Assembly (NCBI GenBank): GCA_003640385.1
Contig: RCAB01000531.1
Coordinates: 1-40,965 of the forward strand
DNA length: 40,965 bases
Source of the DNA: Setaria digitata
Lineage: Eukaryota > Nematoda > Chromadorea > Rhabditida > Setariidae
Direction: 5' to 3'
Shown here: positions 1-13,827 of the stretch, in pieces
How positions within the stretch are numbered: position 1 is the first letter of the stretch
Layout of the letters: the number at the start of each line of letters is the position of its first letter
Made by a program: the position numbers and the translations under genes
Notes under the pieces: model-generated
Told to the model about the DNA's origin: nothing
Database searches by the model: none
The model's input: only the letters and a program-made list of their open reading frames with translations

Positions 1-1100
1 AATAATAGTGGATTCAGTAGCAAAGAGATTCATTTGTGCAAACAATGAAGGATATAGTAGTAGAGAGATTATTCAATGGAGCAAATAATGAGCTTGTATA
101 TATTATGGATATAAAATTTTATTTTTTGTTTGATGAAATAGTAGGTAAAATAAGTATAATTAGATAAAATGTTCAATTAAAAATGGAAGAAAAATAATAA
201 CTCGCAATTGCTAGCTGACAACAAAACCTTATTTTGCAAGACAAAAAAAAAAAAAAAAATGAAATGAAATGAATTAAAATCGTGTGAATATATCATGATC
301 GAATTGTTCTTGTCATAAATCAAAATTTTCTTAAAATATATATATATATTTTATATATATAATTTCTCAACGAACTTCTGCTCCTTTTTATTTCCTTTAG
401 CAGTTGATTGTCAGAAAATGATGGGACAGGAAGAAAAACAAAAAAAAAAAACAATTTTAAACGACAATTGGATTCTAACCTGCTAAGTTAATCTAACAGC
501 TAATCCTCTAAATAATCTTTTTCAAAAAAAAAAAGAAAAGATGCTGTCATAACTTATTGACTTCTTTCTTATCTTTCTATGTATTTTTATTTTTTAAATA
601 AAGATAAAATTTTCCAGGACAACAATTGATACTTTGCCAGATGAATGAATGAATGCTTTATAAATCATTTCTGTGGCATTCTTCTTGTTGCTGATGAAGA
701 AAAGATTGTCTAATAAAGGTTACATTTTCATGCTAATGTAAATCATTCATTCAAATTGAATAAGACTATAAACTAGAAAATTACAAGTATATCTTGGAAA
801 TTAAAAGATTATGTAGAATTTTTTGAATGGAATTAATACTATAGACTATAAAATTACAAGTAACATTACATCTTGAAAATGAGAAGATTATAATAGAATG
901 TTGTTTTGATGACGTTATGTATGGCATCCCAATGATTTTTTTTTTCCATTTCTAGTTTTGAAATAAATTTTTTCACTTTGTAAATTTTTCAAAAATTAAA
1001 TAATGAAATGCTTTAGTAAATTCAAATAAACATAAAAGGAATATTTAATGTGCAGAAGAATACTAAATGTTGTGAGGAAGGATTACTAAATTATGGCGAA

Positions 1101-1125
1101 TAAAATAAAATAAAATAAAATAAAA
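1101..1125. repeat. (TAAAA)5 microsatellite
   Basis: Five perfect tandem copies of TAAAA are visible, inside AT-rich intergenic sequence. Confidence 0.85.
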
Positions 1126-2007
1126 TTATCATTACATAAGAAATGCATGTATTAATAATTTATCGTTTTTTTCTTTTTTCTAAAATTTTTTTTCCCCAAA
1201 AATTCTATTTATTACTTTTATAATGCAATAATCAGTTTTAGAATTAAATTCATATCATTTTCACATCATTTTTTTTTAAACAATTTTATGCTTGTCGTTA
1301 TATTGCAGTTACCTGTTTCATTATCATCAACCTTATATCATATATAAACCCTTTTTATATCACAATTCGTCTTGTTGATATCATAAATTATCAGATATCA
1401 TATTACAACTATCATTTCTGTACTAGAACTATTTGCTTTTTCCTAATGCTGCTAATTTTTGTTTTATTTTTAAATAGCTGCTAGTAAAATATGATGAAAT
1501 GTACTAGTATATTCCGGAAGTAATAATTTTAGCACAATTAATCCCTCTCTAATTTAATTGATCCTTATTAACGCACTAATAGATAACATGCATGATCAGC
1601 CTTCTCTCGGATATTTCAGGTTTACACCGATTAGTAGCTCACATATTACTAATTTAATCAAAGAATGAATATTGCAAGAATGCAAAATTCTTGATAATTG
1701 ATTGGAAAAAAAAGTGAAATTAACAAATTCACAATCATAAAAAGACTACTCGAAGAGATTGCATTAATTCACTCTAATTAGCACATATTTCTCATATTAT
1801 ATAATGTATCATTCCTATAGCCTACTGAATTTCTCAACTCTTCAAAGTTAAAAAAAAAAAAATTTAATTTTCTGAAAACTGAAATCAACAACCATTATGA
1901 AAAGCAACTGATTATGGCAAGTTGAAATCATTCAACAAATGAGTTCAAATAAAATTAATAAGGACCAGTTGCTGAATCGAAAGAATGAATGGAAATCGAA
2001 ATGGGAC

Positions 2008-2020
2008 GGGGGGGGGGGGG
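2008..2020 (+). repeat. G13 homopolymer
   Basis: A run of 13 guanines stands alone in AT-rich sequence. Tracts of this kind can form G-quadruplexes. In C. elegans the protective helicase is DOG-1, whose homologue is encoded at 32088-38818 of this window. Confidence 0.9.
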
Positions 2021-2628
2021 AAATATACTTTGGAAGGATGATTAGATTAGATTGATTTTGGAGAAATATGCAACGATGAATGGAATGATTAGGTTGGTTG
2101 AATGAATGAACTCATTGTTATTTTTGTTTAAATTTCAGTTACTGAAACAAAAAAGCAAGCAAAATAAATAATGGAAAAGTTTGTTATTCCGTACTAACTG
2201 CATAATATTGAAGGTTATTATGCATTTGAAATGAAATTCAAAAAAAAAAAAAAAATTTATTAAAATTTCAATGAAAAAAAATGAATCAATGAATTGATAA
2301 AATGATTGTTTGATTAAGAATGAGCATTTAATAATGTAAATGAATCACTTGATGATTGAAATAGAAACAAGAAGTTGATGAAATATTTGATTTCAACTAT
2401 GAGATCATTCTCATGATAAAAAAAAAGAAAACTGGTTAGTTGTGATGAGACCAAAGTTAGTTCGGTGCACAGACGAATGATTTTCGGAATTGTTGTCGAA
2501 AATTTTGAAAATTTTTAAACAAATTTTAACAAAAGGTTAAAATTAGAAAAAAAAAACTTCTTTTTTATGTCTTTCAAAATTTCCATCTTTTTTTTGACAG
2601 GCATAGGTCATTTAAAAGTTAAGTTTCG

Positions 2629-2660
<32 letters not shown>

Positions 2661-3933
2661 CGGGGAAAAGATTTCATTTTAATTAACAGCAACAAAAGTA
2701 GCAGTTGAAAGAAATGAGTATACATAGAATTGAGAAATGTTTTTTTGATAAGCTTATCTAAAGTTAATTATTGAAACAGAATGATAAAAATTGTTTTATT
2801 TCATCTTTTAATAACACTTGACACGTCATTTCACGTGTAAAACGTGCAAATGATCGTGAAACGAGTTTTTTTTTTCTTTTAAAACCAATTTACTACTCTT
2901 CTTCTTCCATGAATATAAATTTAAAGTTGAAGCTACTGATTACTTTTTAAATATAAGCCTGGGATTGAATTTATTCATCTATTTTCATGAACAAGAGAGC
3001 CTGATATCATTGTGCATTCTTTGCCGAACTTAACTTTTCTTGGAGCATAATTAATGACTAAAACTAATATAAATCTAACCTGACAATTATCTACCGATGT
3101 TGATAAGTTTTCAAATATTATTACAGTAGCAATCAAGAGACAGGTAATATATAGATTACTTTTGATTTTGTCATAATGGAAAGAGATATTTAGAGACAAT
3201 ATTACCTAAAATTACTATGAACAAAATTTTTATTGATCTCTTGGATACTGAATGTACTGTTTTAGGAGTCACATATGATTACTTAATATGCTAATAAACA
3301 CTACCTAAAATTCAAATAATTAGTCTTAAAATTCTGCCATCAGAGAATTTCATATAATATCTCATCGCCAATTTTTATAATTTCGTTTAAAAAAAAAAAA
3401 AAAAAAAAGGCGGAAAATCAATTAAAATAAGTTTCAAAAAAGAGCCAAAAAAAAGAACCACCTTCTAAAATCTCCCTCTTTTTTTTTCGAATACAAAACG
3501 AAATAACTTTCTTAATTATAATAATGATTCTTTCCATTGTCGTAATACTTCTTCCACTGTGCTATTAAAACAAATCTAATGGATCTTCTTATCTAATACC
3601 AATATCTTAATAAAACTAAGACTTCTTTTTTGAGCAATGCGCACATTAGCAATCATTTTAAATCCAGGAAAAAAAAAATTCCTCTTATTTTATATATATA
3701 TAAAAATACATACATTTGTTATAGACAAAGGAGCAATAAATATTCTCAATAAAAATGACTTATTTAAAGTGCAATTTTTTAAAACAGTAATTCTAACATC
3801 AATGAGACTATTTTGTGCCATGAATTTTAGTTTATTTGATGATAATTTATTCGAGAAGATTGCTTAGAAAGTAAAGGCAACAGGTAATTTACTAAGCGGA
3901 CGAATTTGTTCGTAACGAAATGAATTCAAAAAA

Positions 3934-4136
3934 TGCTTCAGCAGCTAGATTCTAGAGTGTTTCAGCAGATGGACTCTGAGAATGCTTCAATAGTTGGATT
4001 CTGAAAATGCTTCAGCAGCCAGATTCTGCGAGTGCTTCGGCAGTTGAATTCTGAAAATCCTGCAACAGATAGATTGATTCTCAAAGTGTTTCAGCAGATG
4101 GATTCTGAGAATGCTTCAATAGTTGGATTCTGAAAA
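3934..4136 (+). repeat. 25-bp minisatellite, about 8 copies
   Basis: Eight head-to-tail units follow the pattern TGCTTCAGCAG..GATTCTGA. Unit lengths are 24, 25, 25, 25, 25, 29, 25 and 25 bp, which accounts exactly for the span. Units differ by a few substitutions, and the sixth carries an insertion of about 4 bp. The stops in the frames checked argue against a coding repeat. Several units contain CAGCAG, giving a local purine/pyrimidine pattern unlike the flanks. Confidence 0.9.
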
Positions 4137-7100
4137 TGCTTTTATTAGCCGAAAATAAAGTGATAAATGAAAAAGAGATATAAAATGCATACAAAATTAA
4201 TAATGAATTTATTAATAATATCCATCTCTTGCCTTTAATGAATCTTTACTATTATTATTATAATAATAATTATTATTAACGTGCTTGCTGTGGAGAAAAA
4301 TTTTTTTTTAATTTCATTGTTGCATATATTTTTTTGCAATAAAAGAAATCGAACAGATTTTTAATTATCAATTTTAAGTGGAAAAAAAAAATGATGACGA
4401 TATGATGTCAACATTCATCATTCTGCAACAATTACCATAATTATAAATGATAATTTAAAAACAATAATTATTACAAATGTAAAGGATAATTAAAATTGAG
4501 AATGGATTCATGTTTCATATTGTTGTTTTCCGAGAAATTTCAAAAAATTTTTTTTGACAATTCCTTTAACTAAAGTTTAAATTTTAAAACTTTTCTTCCC
4601 ATCATGATTTATGTAAAATTTTCAAACTTGTATTAATCTTTTGAAACTTGATGTTTTCATCTCCACTTTTTTCTTCTGGCACTTTTTGCTTATAAATAAA
4701 TATCCGTGTGAGTTATTTTAAATTTTGCTTAGGAATAATTTAAAAAAAAAAGAAAAGTTGAAGGTATCACAGTATAGATGTGAAATATTCTACAATGAAA
4801 TTGTATAAATGAAAATGATATGAGCAATGGTTTTATTCTTTTCTATTGGATAAAAATTTATAAAATTAGAAATATTTCAAAAAGAAATCAAAAATTTTGT
4901 TGCTACAAATAATGCCTTTTGCAGCATAAATTTAAGCTAAAAAAAAACTGATATTCCGATTAAATTCAGGAAGGAAATTTCAGTCTGTAATTCTGAATTA
5001 CGTAACGTAAAAAATTTTTGCATCTTATGTTACGTGTTTTTGGAGGAAAGAAATTACAATAAAATGTTTTTGAAGAAATTTTCGGACAAAAAAAAAAAAA
5101 AAAAGAGATAAGCTTGGACTGATAATTTTAATAAGTCTTTGTTAGGATGAACATTTGTTTAAAAGAAAAAAAAAAAAAGAAGGTGATAGATAAATCGTGG
5201 GAACTCCTTCAATAAGATCAAATTAAGAGAAAATTTTTGAAATGTCAGAACAGGTTGATTAGCTGAAAAGATAACAAGCTTAGATAGAAACTATAATCAA
5301 TTTAAACTTAAGTTAGTCTTCTCTTCTCTTAATTTAGTTAATATTTTAAAATTAACAACCACTCATCAATGATGATGATTCGTCGTCAATACTGCTTGCG
5401 GCAAAGATCTGATAGGGTGAAATAAGCTGTCTAATTCAGGATATCATTTTAATTTCAAGTTCTACTTCTTGTTATCATTATCACATCTTCAACTTGCTTC
5501 TAACTAAATTGAAATAAATTTGAAATTTCAAGGAAAATATGAAAATTATAGAAAAGAAATAACCGAATAGGTTATCAATAAATCCTATTAATTAAACATA
5601 AAAAGGTATTTTATTTTTTGGAAAAAATATTTTGTTAAAATAATGCAAATTTAATGTTTAATATAAGTAATTGGTTCTAATGAAGGAATAATATTCAAAT
5701 ATTTTTTATGCTTCTTTTAATTTATTCTCAAGAAGCTTGAAAAAAAAATGAAAAATGATAAATAATACGAAATTTTGGTGAGTTTTGCTAAAATCTATAA
5801 AAAAAATTGAATTTCTTTCTTCTGTTCCCAATTCGTCACATTTTTTTTTTAATTTTTTTTATAATTTTTCTGTCATTTTTAAATATGTTCTTAAATACTG
5901 GTTTTAAATTGATGAGATTTAGGAAGACAAAAGAGGAATTTCTTTCTTTTCTTTTTTTTAATTAACCAATTAAGTGCAATCAAAGTAATTCGTTTATTTA
6001 TTAATGAATTAAAGCATCTGATTGCTCTTTTTTTATTTGAATTTAAAAAATTGATCAAAGTTTTTCAGAACAATTGACACTTTTTTTCATCCAAGAAATT
6101 TAAAAACAATAAAAACACAGGATTAAAAAAACTCAAAAATCAAAGCAACGAACTATAATTAATCATGAAATTGATGATTTCAAACGAATCAAGCACATCT
6201 CTAACTAAACAAAATATAAATTTATTTTGTTTACCGACTAAAGCATCAATCTGTTCGTCTTTCTGTTTAAATTTATTAATATTTTGATGAAAATTTTTCA
6301 ATTATATCAAAATTAAATAGAATTTAAGTAATAATTTTTTTTTTTTTTAATTTTTATTGTACCATTGCTTTTTTTTTCCGTTTGTTAGTTTATTCTATGC
6401 TTGCTTAGCAGCATGAAATATATCTTCAAAAAAAAAAAAAAATTCGCTATTATAAGTATTTCAGCTAATTAAGAGCTTTTCCTCATTAATCTTTCTTATC
6501 AGAGATTATCAACAATTTTCTGATAGCTAAATGCCGCTGATGGTGAAAAAATGAAAAAAGTGAACAAGATGTGTTTAACATAAATTACATCTTTTATAAT
6601 TCAAAACTATCATTACTTGATTTTCATTTAGGATTTCGCTGCCATTAATAAAATATTTGATTAAAATATAATTAATAAGGGAAAAGTCAGAAGAAAAAAA
6701 AAAAACTAAAAAATTACAAATTATTTAAGTGCATAATTTTTTTTTTTCTTCTTAAATATTTTTTAATAATATGCTATTATTCCAGCAAAAATATTTTTAC
6801 CGTTTAATAATATTTAAATATTGTCATCGCGATAATCATTTCGAGAATAATCATTTGAATTGAAAGTTAAACTGAAAAATAGCAAAAAGTTGCTATTTTT
6901 ATTCTTTAATTTTTAAATTTCTTCCAAAAATCGCAATTCTTTTCTTAATTCTTCTAATCATAATTATCATCCATTCAACTGCATCATTCCACTAATAATT
7001 ATTATTTGGAATCTAAAGAGTCGTCTCAAAACAGTACTGAAATAATCAAAAGAGAGCAGAACTTTATTGAAAATAAAATCTAATTAAATTACTTAGTTAC

Positions 7101-9266
7101 TATAGTGCCACTATAGATTGTAATTTCGGAAAAAAAAAAAGAGAAATAACATTAAAATTTTTACACTAGAAAGATAATGATAAGAAAGAATATGACATCG
7201 GCAAATGTAAAAAAAGAAGGAAAAGTCTTTTCTTTCTTTCTTTTTTTTTTTTTTTGCGGAAGTTTATCAATGATTTGGGAGTGTTTTTGAACTTTGATGA
7301 AGTGCATAAATGAATTGAAATGAGGTGGAATGTTAGTTCAAATAATTACTGATATATTAGAACAGAAAAAAAAAAAACAACAACAGAAATGCTCAATTAT
7401 TTTCTTGTCTTCGCCATCATTCCTTTTTATTTAACGAAGTATTTTGTTGGTTAATCTTATTAAAAAATTTAATTAGCTTCTTAATTAAAATTTTAGTTAA
7501 TTAAAATTTGGATGGCAAAGTTAAATAACGAAAAACTAGGCATACTTATCTAGTGTATTATCCAAATATGCTGATTTTTCATAGCCAATTGGTAATTAAA
7601 AAGTTTTTTTTTTTTTTAAAAAAAAAAGTTATCAGCATTGCAGAGTTTTCCAAGAGTACCTGGACAGAAAATTAGTGAAGGAAAAGAAAAACTCGAATCA
7701 CAGGTGAATTGCATTATAATTTTATTGTTTTAATGCTTAGGAAAAATCTCAAATTACTGATAAATTAAACTAATAGCTATAGTCTAGCATATAATGTATA
7801 TGTGTCTAAAGAGGCTCATCTTGCTATCATATTGTTATCATTATCACAACGGGAGACAAATTTTAATAATTAATTCGTAAATGAGAGAAAAAAATTAATT
7901 AAGCTCATATAACAGAATGTTTTTTTTTTTATCTGAACAGAAGTTGAACATTATCATTTTAGATATCAAATTAGAAACTAAATTATTAGCTGAAAAACCA
8001 TTAGCGTGTCATTTGATCGAGAAATTTGACAATAAATTTTGGTTCAGGTTCCAAAATGAATTATTTTTTTTTTATCATGTAATTGATAAGCGGATGACAA
8101 GATCGTTTAATGATCATCAGTTATGAAGTGCTGATTAAATTTAAATGAGATACTTTTAAGGTATTACTTTAACATATTACAAAAGCAATATGTCAAAGAA
8201 AAAAAAGAAAGTTTGGTCTATTTCATTTTTTTTCTTTTTTTTTTAAAGTCGCAATAATTTCTCGCATTTTTTTTTCTTTTTTTTTAAAATTTATATTAAG
8301 CTGATGTTTGCTACTTTTCAGCTCATTGCAATTATAATTAGTGTTTAGTGGGAAAAAAATTTTTTTATCGTTCATTTAATTATTCATGTGCAAGAGGAAA
8401 GTAATAAATAAAGTAATGAATGAATGCTATTATAAAAAGTCAATAAAAAGGTAGAGAAACTTTTATGATTAATCAATAAATGGAATATATAACAATTTTG
8501 ATAAAAATTAATAAATTTCAATTTAAACCACATTTATTTTTCCTATGTTTAAGCTAAATACGATTTTCTTTTTCTTTCAGAAATGCGTTATTATTTTCAC
8601 CGCGTATTCATATCAAACTTAATTAAGATCGTTATTAAACTAGAATCCATAAACTGAAATGGAAATTGAAACAAATTAAACGAAAATTTCTCCAAAAGTT
8701 ATATCTTTATTTTAATGCAAAGAAAAAGGAAAAAAAAAAGTGAAAAAGGCACTATTTTGATTTTAGCTCTGATCAATTTTTTTTTAGAATTTGAAAAATT
8801 AAATTTGTTACAACGGTGCAGTGAAATTTCTTCCATGATTCTCTTGAAGAAGTGATCATTTAATGTAGCACTAAATTACAAAATGATATGATTATCTGTT
8901 ATCAAATGAAGTCGTTCTAAAGACTTCCATTCCGCTGATGGATCTCGTGAGAATTGAGAATTAGTCATTTCGAGAAATGAATTAGTGAAAATTTGAAGTG
9001 TGTTTTTTGTGGCATAAATTAATTTGGAAACATCAATTTAGTTGTATCAATTGATGCAGTATCTTAGCTTTAAGTCATTTTTGAGTTTCTATTAGTTAGC
9101 CACCGTTGGATATTTTTGTCGTTTAATTAATTTAATTACAAAAATTAGTATAAGCTTTGAAATGCTTTACAATCAACTAAGTTGTCCTATTTGTTTGAAA
9201 GTAGTGTTTTAAATTAGAATGCAGATAAACTTAGAGCTAGCTTAAGCTATTTGAGCTCAGTTAATG
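4137..9266. other. AT-rich intergenic sequence without recognisable genes
   Basis: Long A/T homopolymers and low-complexity sequence dominate. A self-complementary ATT/AAT array lies near 4247-4280. The longest open frame (7917-8126, + strand) has AT-driven composition and no recognisable domain. No tRNA-like B-box or rRNA signature was seen by eye. Confidence 0.65.
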
Positions 9267-9455
9267 AACGTGAATTATCACTGAATTATCAGTAGCTCAA
9301 ACCATCTGATTTCAGGCTAGCTTCTTCCATGTTCTTCTTGAAGGTAATTCAAGCCTGGACGATAAGCTATTACTGAATTATTAGTAGCTAAAATTGAACT
9401 GACTTTAAGCTAGTAGTGAACATGAACGACTACTAAATTCTCGATAACTCAAACA
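9267..9455 (+). repeat. Degenerate direct repeat, three diverged units
   Basis: Three related segments of about 37 bp begin near 9267, 9359 and 9419. They share the order GAAC/GACG, then a TACTGAATTAT-like core, then AGTAGCTCAAA or a variant. Divergence is high and spacing uneven, so this is an old local duplication if it is real. Confidence 0.45.
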
Positions 9456-10975
9456 AACTTCTGATCTCTCAGAACTTCTAACAGTATCTTCAATCCTCAT
9501 CTTTGTAATTTTTATCAGACAAATCTGTCACATTTTGCTACTATTTAGCTTCCAATCATTCTCAGGAATTTATGCAAAACTTTTTCAATTTATAATTTTC
9601 TCCTGTCCACTTTCATTTATAATATTTTGTCTGGTTGGGAATGAAAAATGAAATGGAATTCAAACCGGAATCTCGAGGGATAAATGCGTAGAATTGCATA
9701 TTTTACCATTAACAACGGTTCTTCGTCGTTTGATACAATCCTATCGTCACTTTTCGGCACTTTACAACCCACTGAATTTCATTGCCATTCAATGTAACAT
9801 TTCGAAAGGCAACAATAATTGGAGCATTAATGAATTTCATACATCAAAATTTACAAAATGTAAAGCGTAAAATGTTACAAAAAAAAAAAAAAAAAAAAAA
9901 ATGCGATTGCAAAATTAAAATACAACCAGTTCATTTTTTCCTCTGCTTCTTCTCCAACTTTCTAAATTTTGCAATAATAAAGAAAAGGAAATTGGAAAAT
10001 TAAATTTGGCTTCCTATTTCACTATCTGCTATGAACAGTGGCAGAAATATACGCTTGTAATGGTCATGAAAAACTTGTACTATTTGAGAGTTTTATTCGT
10101 ATTAAAAGTACTATTTGAGAATTTTTTTCTCGCTAGGTTAAAACCTGAAATGCTCCAGCCATGAGCACTTTGAATATCTGATGAATTTGGGAAGTTAGAA
10201 CTTTATGAAAACTTCAAATAAATATTTTAAACAACAACAAAAAAAAAGAGACACACTCAAAGATAAATATATCTTTTTTTTTGAAAACAATTAAACTAAT
10301 TTTTTCAATTTTGGAACTCCTAGATTTCAAGTCTTTCAAAGAAAAAAAAAATTATAATTTAATGGGAATAATTTGATATGAATAATGAGAAAAGTAAAAT
10401 TTCATAGTAGTAAAAAGTTTCAACGAGAAAACAACAATATTTAAAATTCTATTTGAAATTGTTATTTTTAACAAATTTTAACTTGAAATGTATGAATATC
10501 TTGAATATTAAATGAACTGAACAGTAATATTGAATAAATTGAAACTATTTAAGTACAAAATACATGGCAGAGTTTGGAGGAGCATCGAGAAATGAGCCTA
10601 GTCTCAAGGGTGAATATATTTCTGAATATATTTCTTAGACTTCTGGTGATAAATAATTTTTTAAATTCTAAACCCTTTTCAATTTTATTTTTTTTCAAAA
10701 TAATTATATTTTGATACGATCAATCTGTTATATCTCAAATATCACTCATACCTGAACATCTTGTAAAAGATAAGACATAACGATGATATCAAGTAAAATC
10801 GTTCGGTTTTTTTTTTTTTTTTTTAAATAAAAGACTTTTTTTATAATTTGTTATCAATTATAAACAGGGAAGGAAATGGCATGAAATTAAAGATTTGAGC
10901 AGCTATTTTTCTCCTTTATGCTAATAAGCAAATTTTAGAAATTAATGAAAAAATTAAAGCAAATCAAATCATCAT

Positions 10976-10981
<6 letters not shown>

Positions 10982-11027
<46 letters not shown>

Positions 11028-11028
11028 N
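10982..11028 (+). repeat. A46 homopolymer ending in an N (assembly junction)
   Basis: Forty-six consecutive A residues end at a single N at 11028. A homopolymer of this length stops most sequencing chemistries. The N is best read as an unresolved length or gap rather than a single unknown base. Confidence 0.85.
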
Positions 11029-11745
11029 TCAAATTTGCTACAGAATAGTAATGGCAAAGGAAAAGAAGAAAAATTGAAAAACTAAAGAAATAAATGATAA
11101 TAGTTGGAGGAAACAGCTTAGTTAGTAGCTTATTTTAAATTTAATATTATCCAGAAGATGAAGCTGTTCAATCTTGATGCAAAATTGACAGATGTGTGTA
11201 ATACAATTAAGAAGTTTCCTTATGATCTAATAAATTTAATTAAATATTGCAAAAAGAAAAGGAAAAAAAAAAAAGAGAAAGATTAGATCTCTTATTTTAT
11301 ACTTTGGAAAAATTGGATGTAAAAGAAGAAAGGAGAGAAAATGAATTAAATCTTTAAAAATGAAATATTTATCAAATCAATAATTTATCAGTGTTGTAAA
11401 TAAAAAATATTCCAACGATAATAGGAAAAGAACACAAGAAGCAAAAAAAAAAAGAAGTGAAATATCTAAAATTTTGTTAAAATTTGCATTTCTCTTCTAT
11501 AAACTTTTCATTCTTACTTTTTTTTTTCTTTTTAAATTTGTTAGTAAGAATCAGTAAATTCCTTTAAAATGTAAGTCATTTTCATAAAAAGAAAAAAAGA
11601 AAGAAAATCTCGATGAAGTGGAAAATGATAAAAAAAAAAAAAAGAGAGAAAAAAGTTTTCAAAATAATTTTCTACAAGGTAAAATTTACAGATGATGATC
11701 AAATTTAGATTCATTTATTGAATGAATATTAAGAATGTGAGTGCA

Positions 11746-12024
11746 GTGCTTCAAGAATGCCTCAATTTTGTTTGAATTTAAACTTTAGATATTGATTATG
11801 CGTTATCAATTATCAGGACTAACTTTTAATCAATTTACCTGAGGTAAATCGTTATTCTAATCTTTCATTTCGATCAAAATAGAAATGCTTTCGGAATGCA
11901 TTGATTTTATTTGAATTTAAGTTTCAAATATTGATTGCGCAATATTACTTATTTATCTGGTCTAACTTATTATTAATTTACTTATATATAAATCGTCATT
12001 CCAATCTTTTATTTGCGTTAAAAT
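11746..12024 (+). repeat. Diverged tandem duplication, period about 139 bp
   Basis: Copy 1 (about 11746-11880) and copy 2 (about 11885-12024) share a series of blocks in the same order: GAATGC, TTGAATTTAA, ATATTGATT, CTAACTT, AATTTAC, TAAATCGT and AATCTTT, ending in AAAAT. Offsets stay near 139 bp. Substitutions and small indels separate the copies, so this is an old duplication. No coding potential is shared between them. Confidence 0.75.
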
Positions 12025-13766
12025 TCGACTATAGCAATCATAAAACATGTGAAAATTTAAAAAAAAAGAATTTCTTCCAATGTAAAGAATGATCGATGTA
12101 GACGAAAAAGTACACCTTTGTTATTAAATTTATTTAAATGTAAAAGAACTTACTATATTCTGTTAATTAATCACTGTATGGTTATTATTATTACTGATTG
12201 GTTAATTAATTAGGCGTGTTGCCAACTGTACAATTCGCAAATTATTAATTTTTATTGCTACTGACCGAATTTAGTAATGTTTGTTATGCGATTGATTGAG
12301 CAAAGCAAACGAACAAAATATCATTTACGCATTTACGAAATAAAAATAAATTTTTGCACTGAAACTGAAAGAAGAGAAAGGAAGAATGATATAAAATGAA
12401 TGGGAAGGAAAGAAAAAAAAAAAAACAGAAGCCTTTTCAGTTCATTTCCGTTCTAGGCTCTTTTCTATAAAAAATGATCCTTTTTCAAAAAAAAAAAAAA
12501 AAGAAAAAAGAAAGAAAGAAAAAAAAAAATGACCAATTAGTTGGTGAAATTTATGTTTATGGAATTTTTCATATTCAATCATATACAATGCATCCTTCCT
12601 AAAATGTTTGTGAATGAATGGATGAATTATTGTTAATTTTGCAAAACAAAACCAAATGTAAGAAGCCATTTTTAAAAATAAACCACAAACACTGAAAAAT
12701 TTCGTAATCTTCATTTCAAAATTTCAATCATTAAAAAAAAAAGAAAAAGAAAAAGAAAAAAAAATGCAATAATTAATTGGTCCATTCAGACTATTTCATT
12801 CATTAGCAATTTGCTAATCAGAAGATAGCTAATTTCTTTCACATTTCATTAATTTAATTAACTATTTAATCTAGTTGAAAAGCATTATTCACTTTGCTAA
12901 ATTCATATTTCACATTTACAGTCTTCTGCTACGAGCAGAAACTAAATTGCTTGTCCTAAATTAGCTTTTTACTCTTCAACAATTAATTAATTCATCGCTT
13001 CTAAATAAAAGGATAAAAATTTTAAAAATTTAAATATTAACAACTTTTTTTGCTAAAAAAAAATTATAAATATTAATAACTTATACATAAATCACTTCGT
13101 AAATCCCGTATTATCGGTTGGAATTTCACGGTGAAGCAATTTCTCTACACGTCACGAAATATTGTCACCGAATTTTCACGTAATTTACAGTGTATGCCGT
13201 CATATGATGTGTTGTTAACACGTGCAAAGAAGTAATTAGTGATATTTGATATCTGTAATAAATAATGAATGAAATAAGATAAATTAACATCAGAAGTACC
13301 ATTCAATACAATGTGCATTAAAATGCGCAGACAATAAGCATTAACTAATTCATCATATTGCATATTGTCGGAAAAATTTTAATTAAGCATCAAAAAAAGA
13401 AAAAAAAAAATGTCTGTACAATAAGTAGATAATTTATTACTTGATATTTCGAAAATTCAAAACTTCCATGGTAATAATTAAAAGAGCGAAATATGCGATG
13501 GATGAAAGGAACGAAGAAAAATGATAAATGAGAAGGTTGGAAGGAAAAATGCTTAAGTATGATAATTTGAAATTTAGCTTCCTCTTTTTCCAACTTAACT
13601 AAACATTAAGTTAAATCGAGAAAAAAAAAAAAGAAAAAAATGCAGCAATTTCTTTATTCTTTTGCTCATTTTATCATTGTAACAGGAAGGAAAAAAAAAT
13701 TTCCCTTTAAACCGATATGCATTTAAATTAATGGATATGACTACTGTTTGCTCCACTATTGTTTCA

Positions 13767-13786
13767 ATTTCTCTCTCTTTTCCTCC

Positions 13787-13823
<37 letters not shown>
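13767..13823 (+). repeat. Polypyrimidine tract with (CT)n microsatellite
   Basis: A pyrimidine-rich stretch ends in a pure CT array at 13795-13823. It creates long Ser/Leu frames on one strand and Arg/Glu frames on the other, which should not be called genes. Confidence 0.9.

Positions 13824-13827
<4 letters not shown>

Larger units (their letters stand above)
1..3933. other. AT-rich gene-poor intergenic sequence
   Basis: No gene is recognisable. The stretch holds many A and T homopolymers (the longest is T27 at 2633-2659), a short (TAAAA)5 array at 1101-1125 and a G13 run at 2008-2020. Open frames here are short, rich in Lys/Asn/Ile/Phe, and fit chance in AT-rich DNA. Confidence 0.7.
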
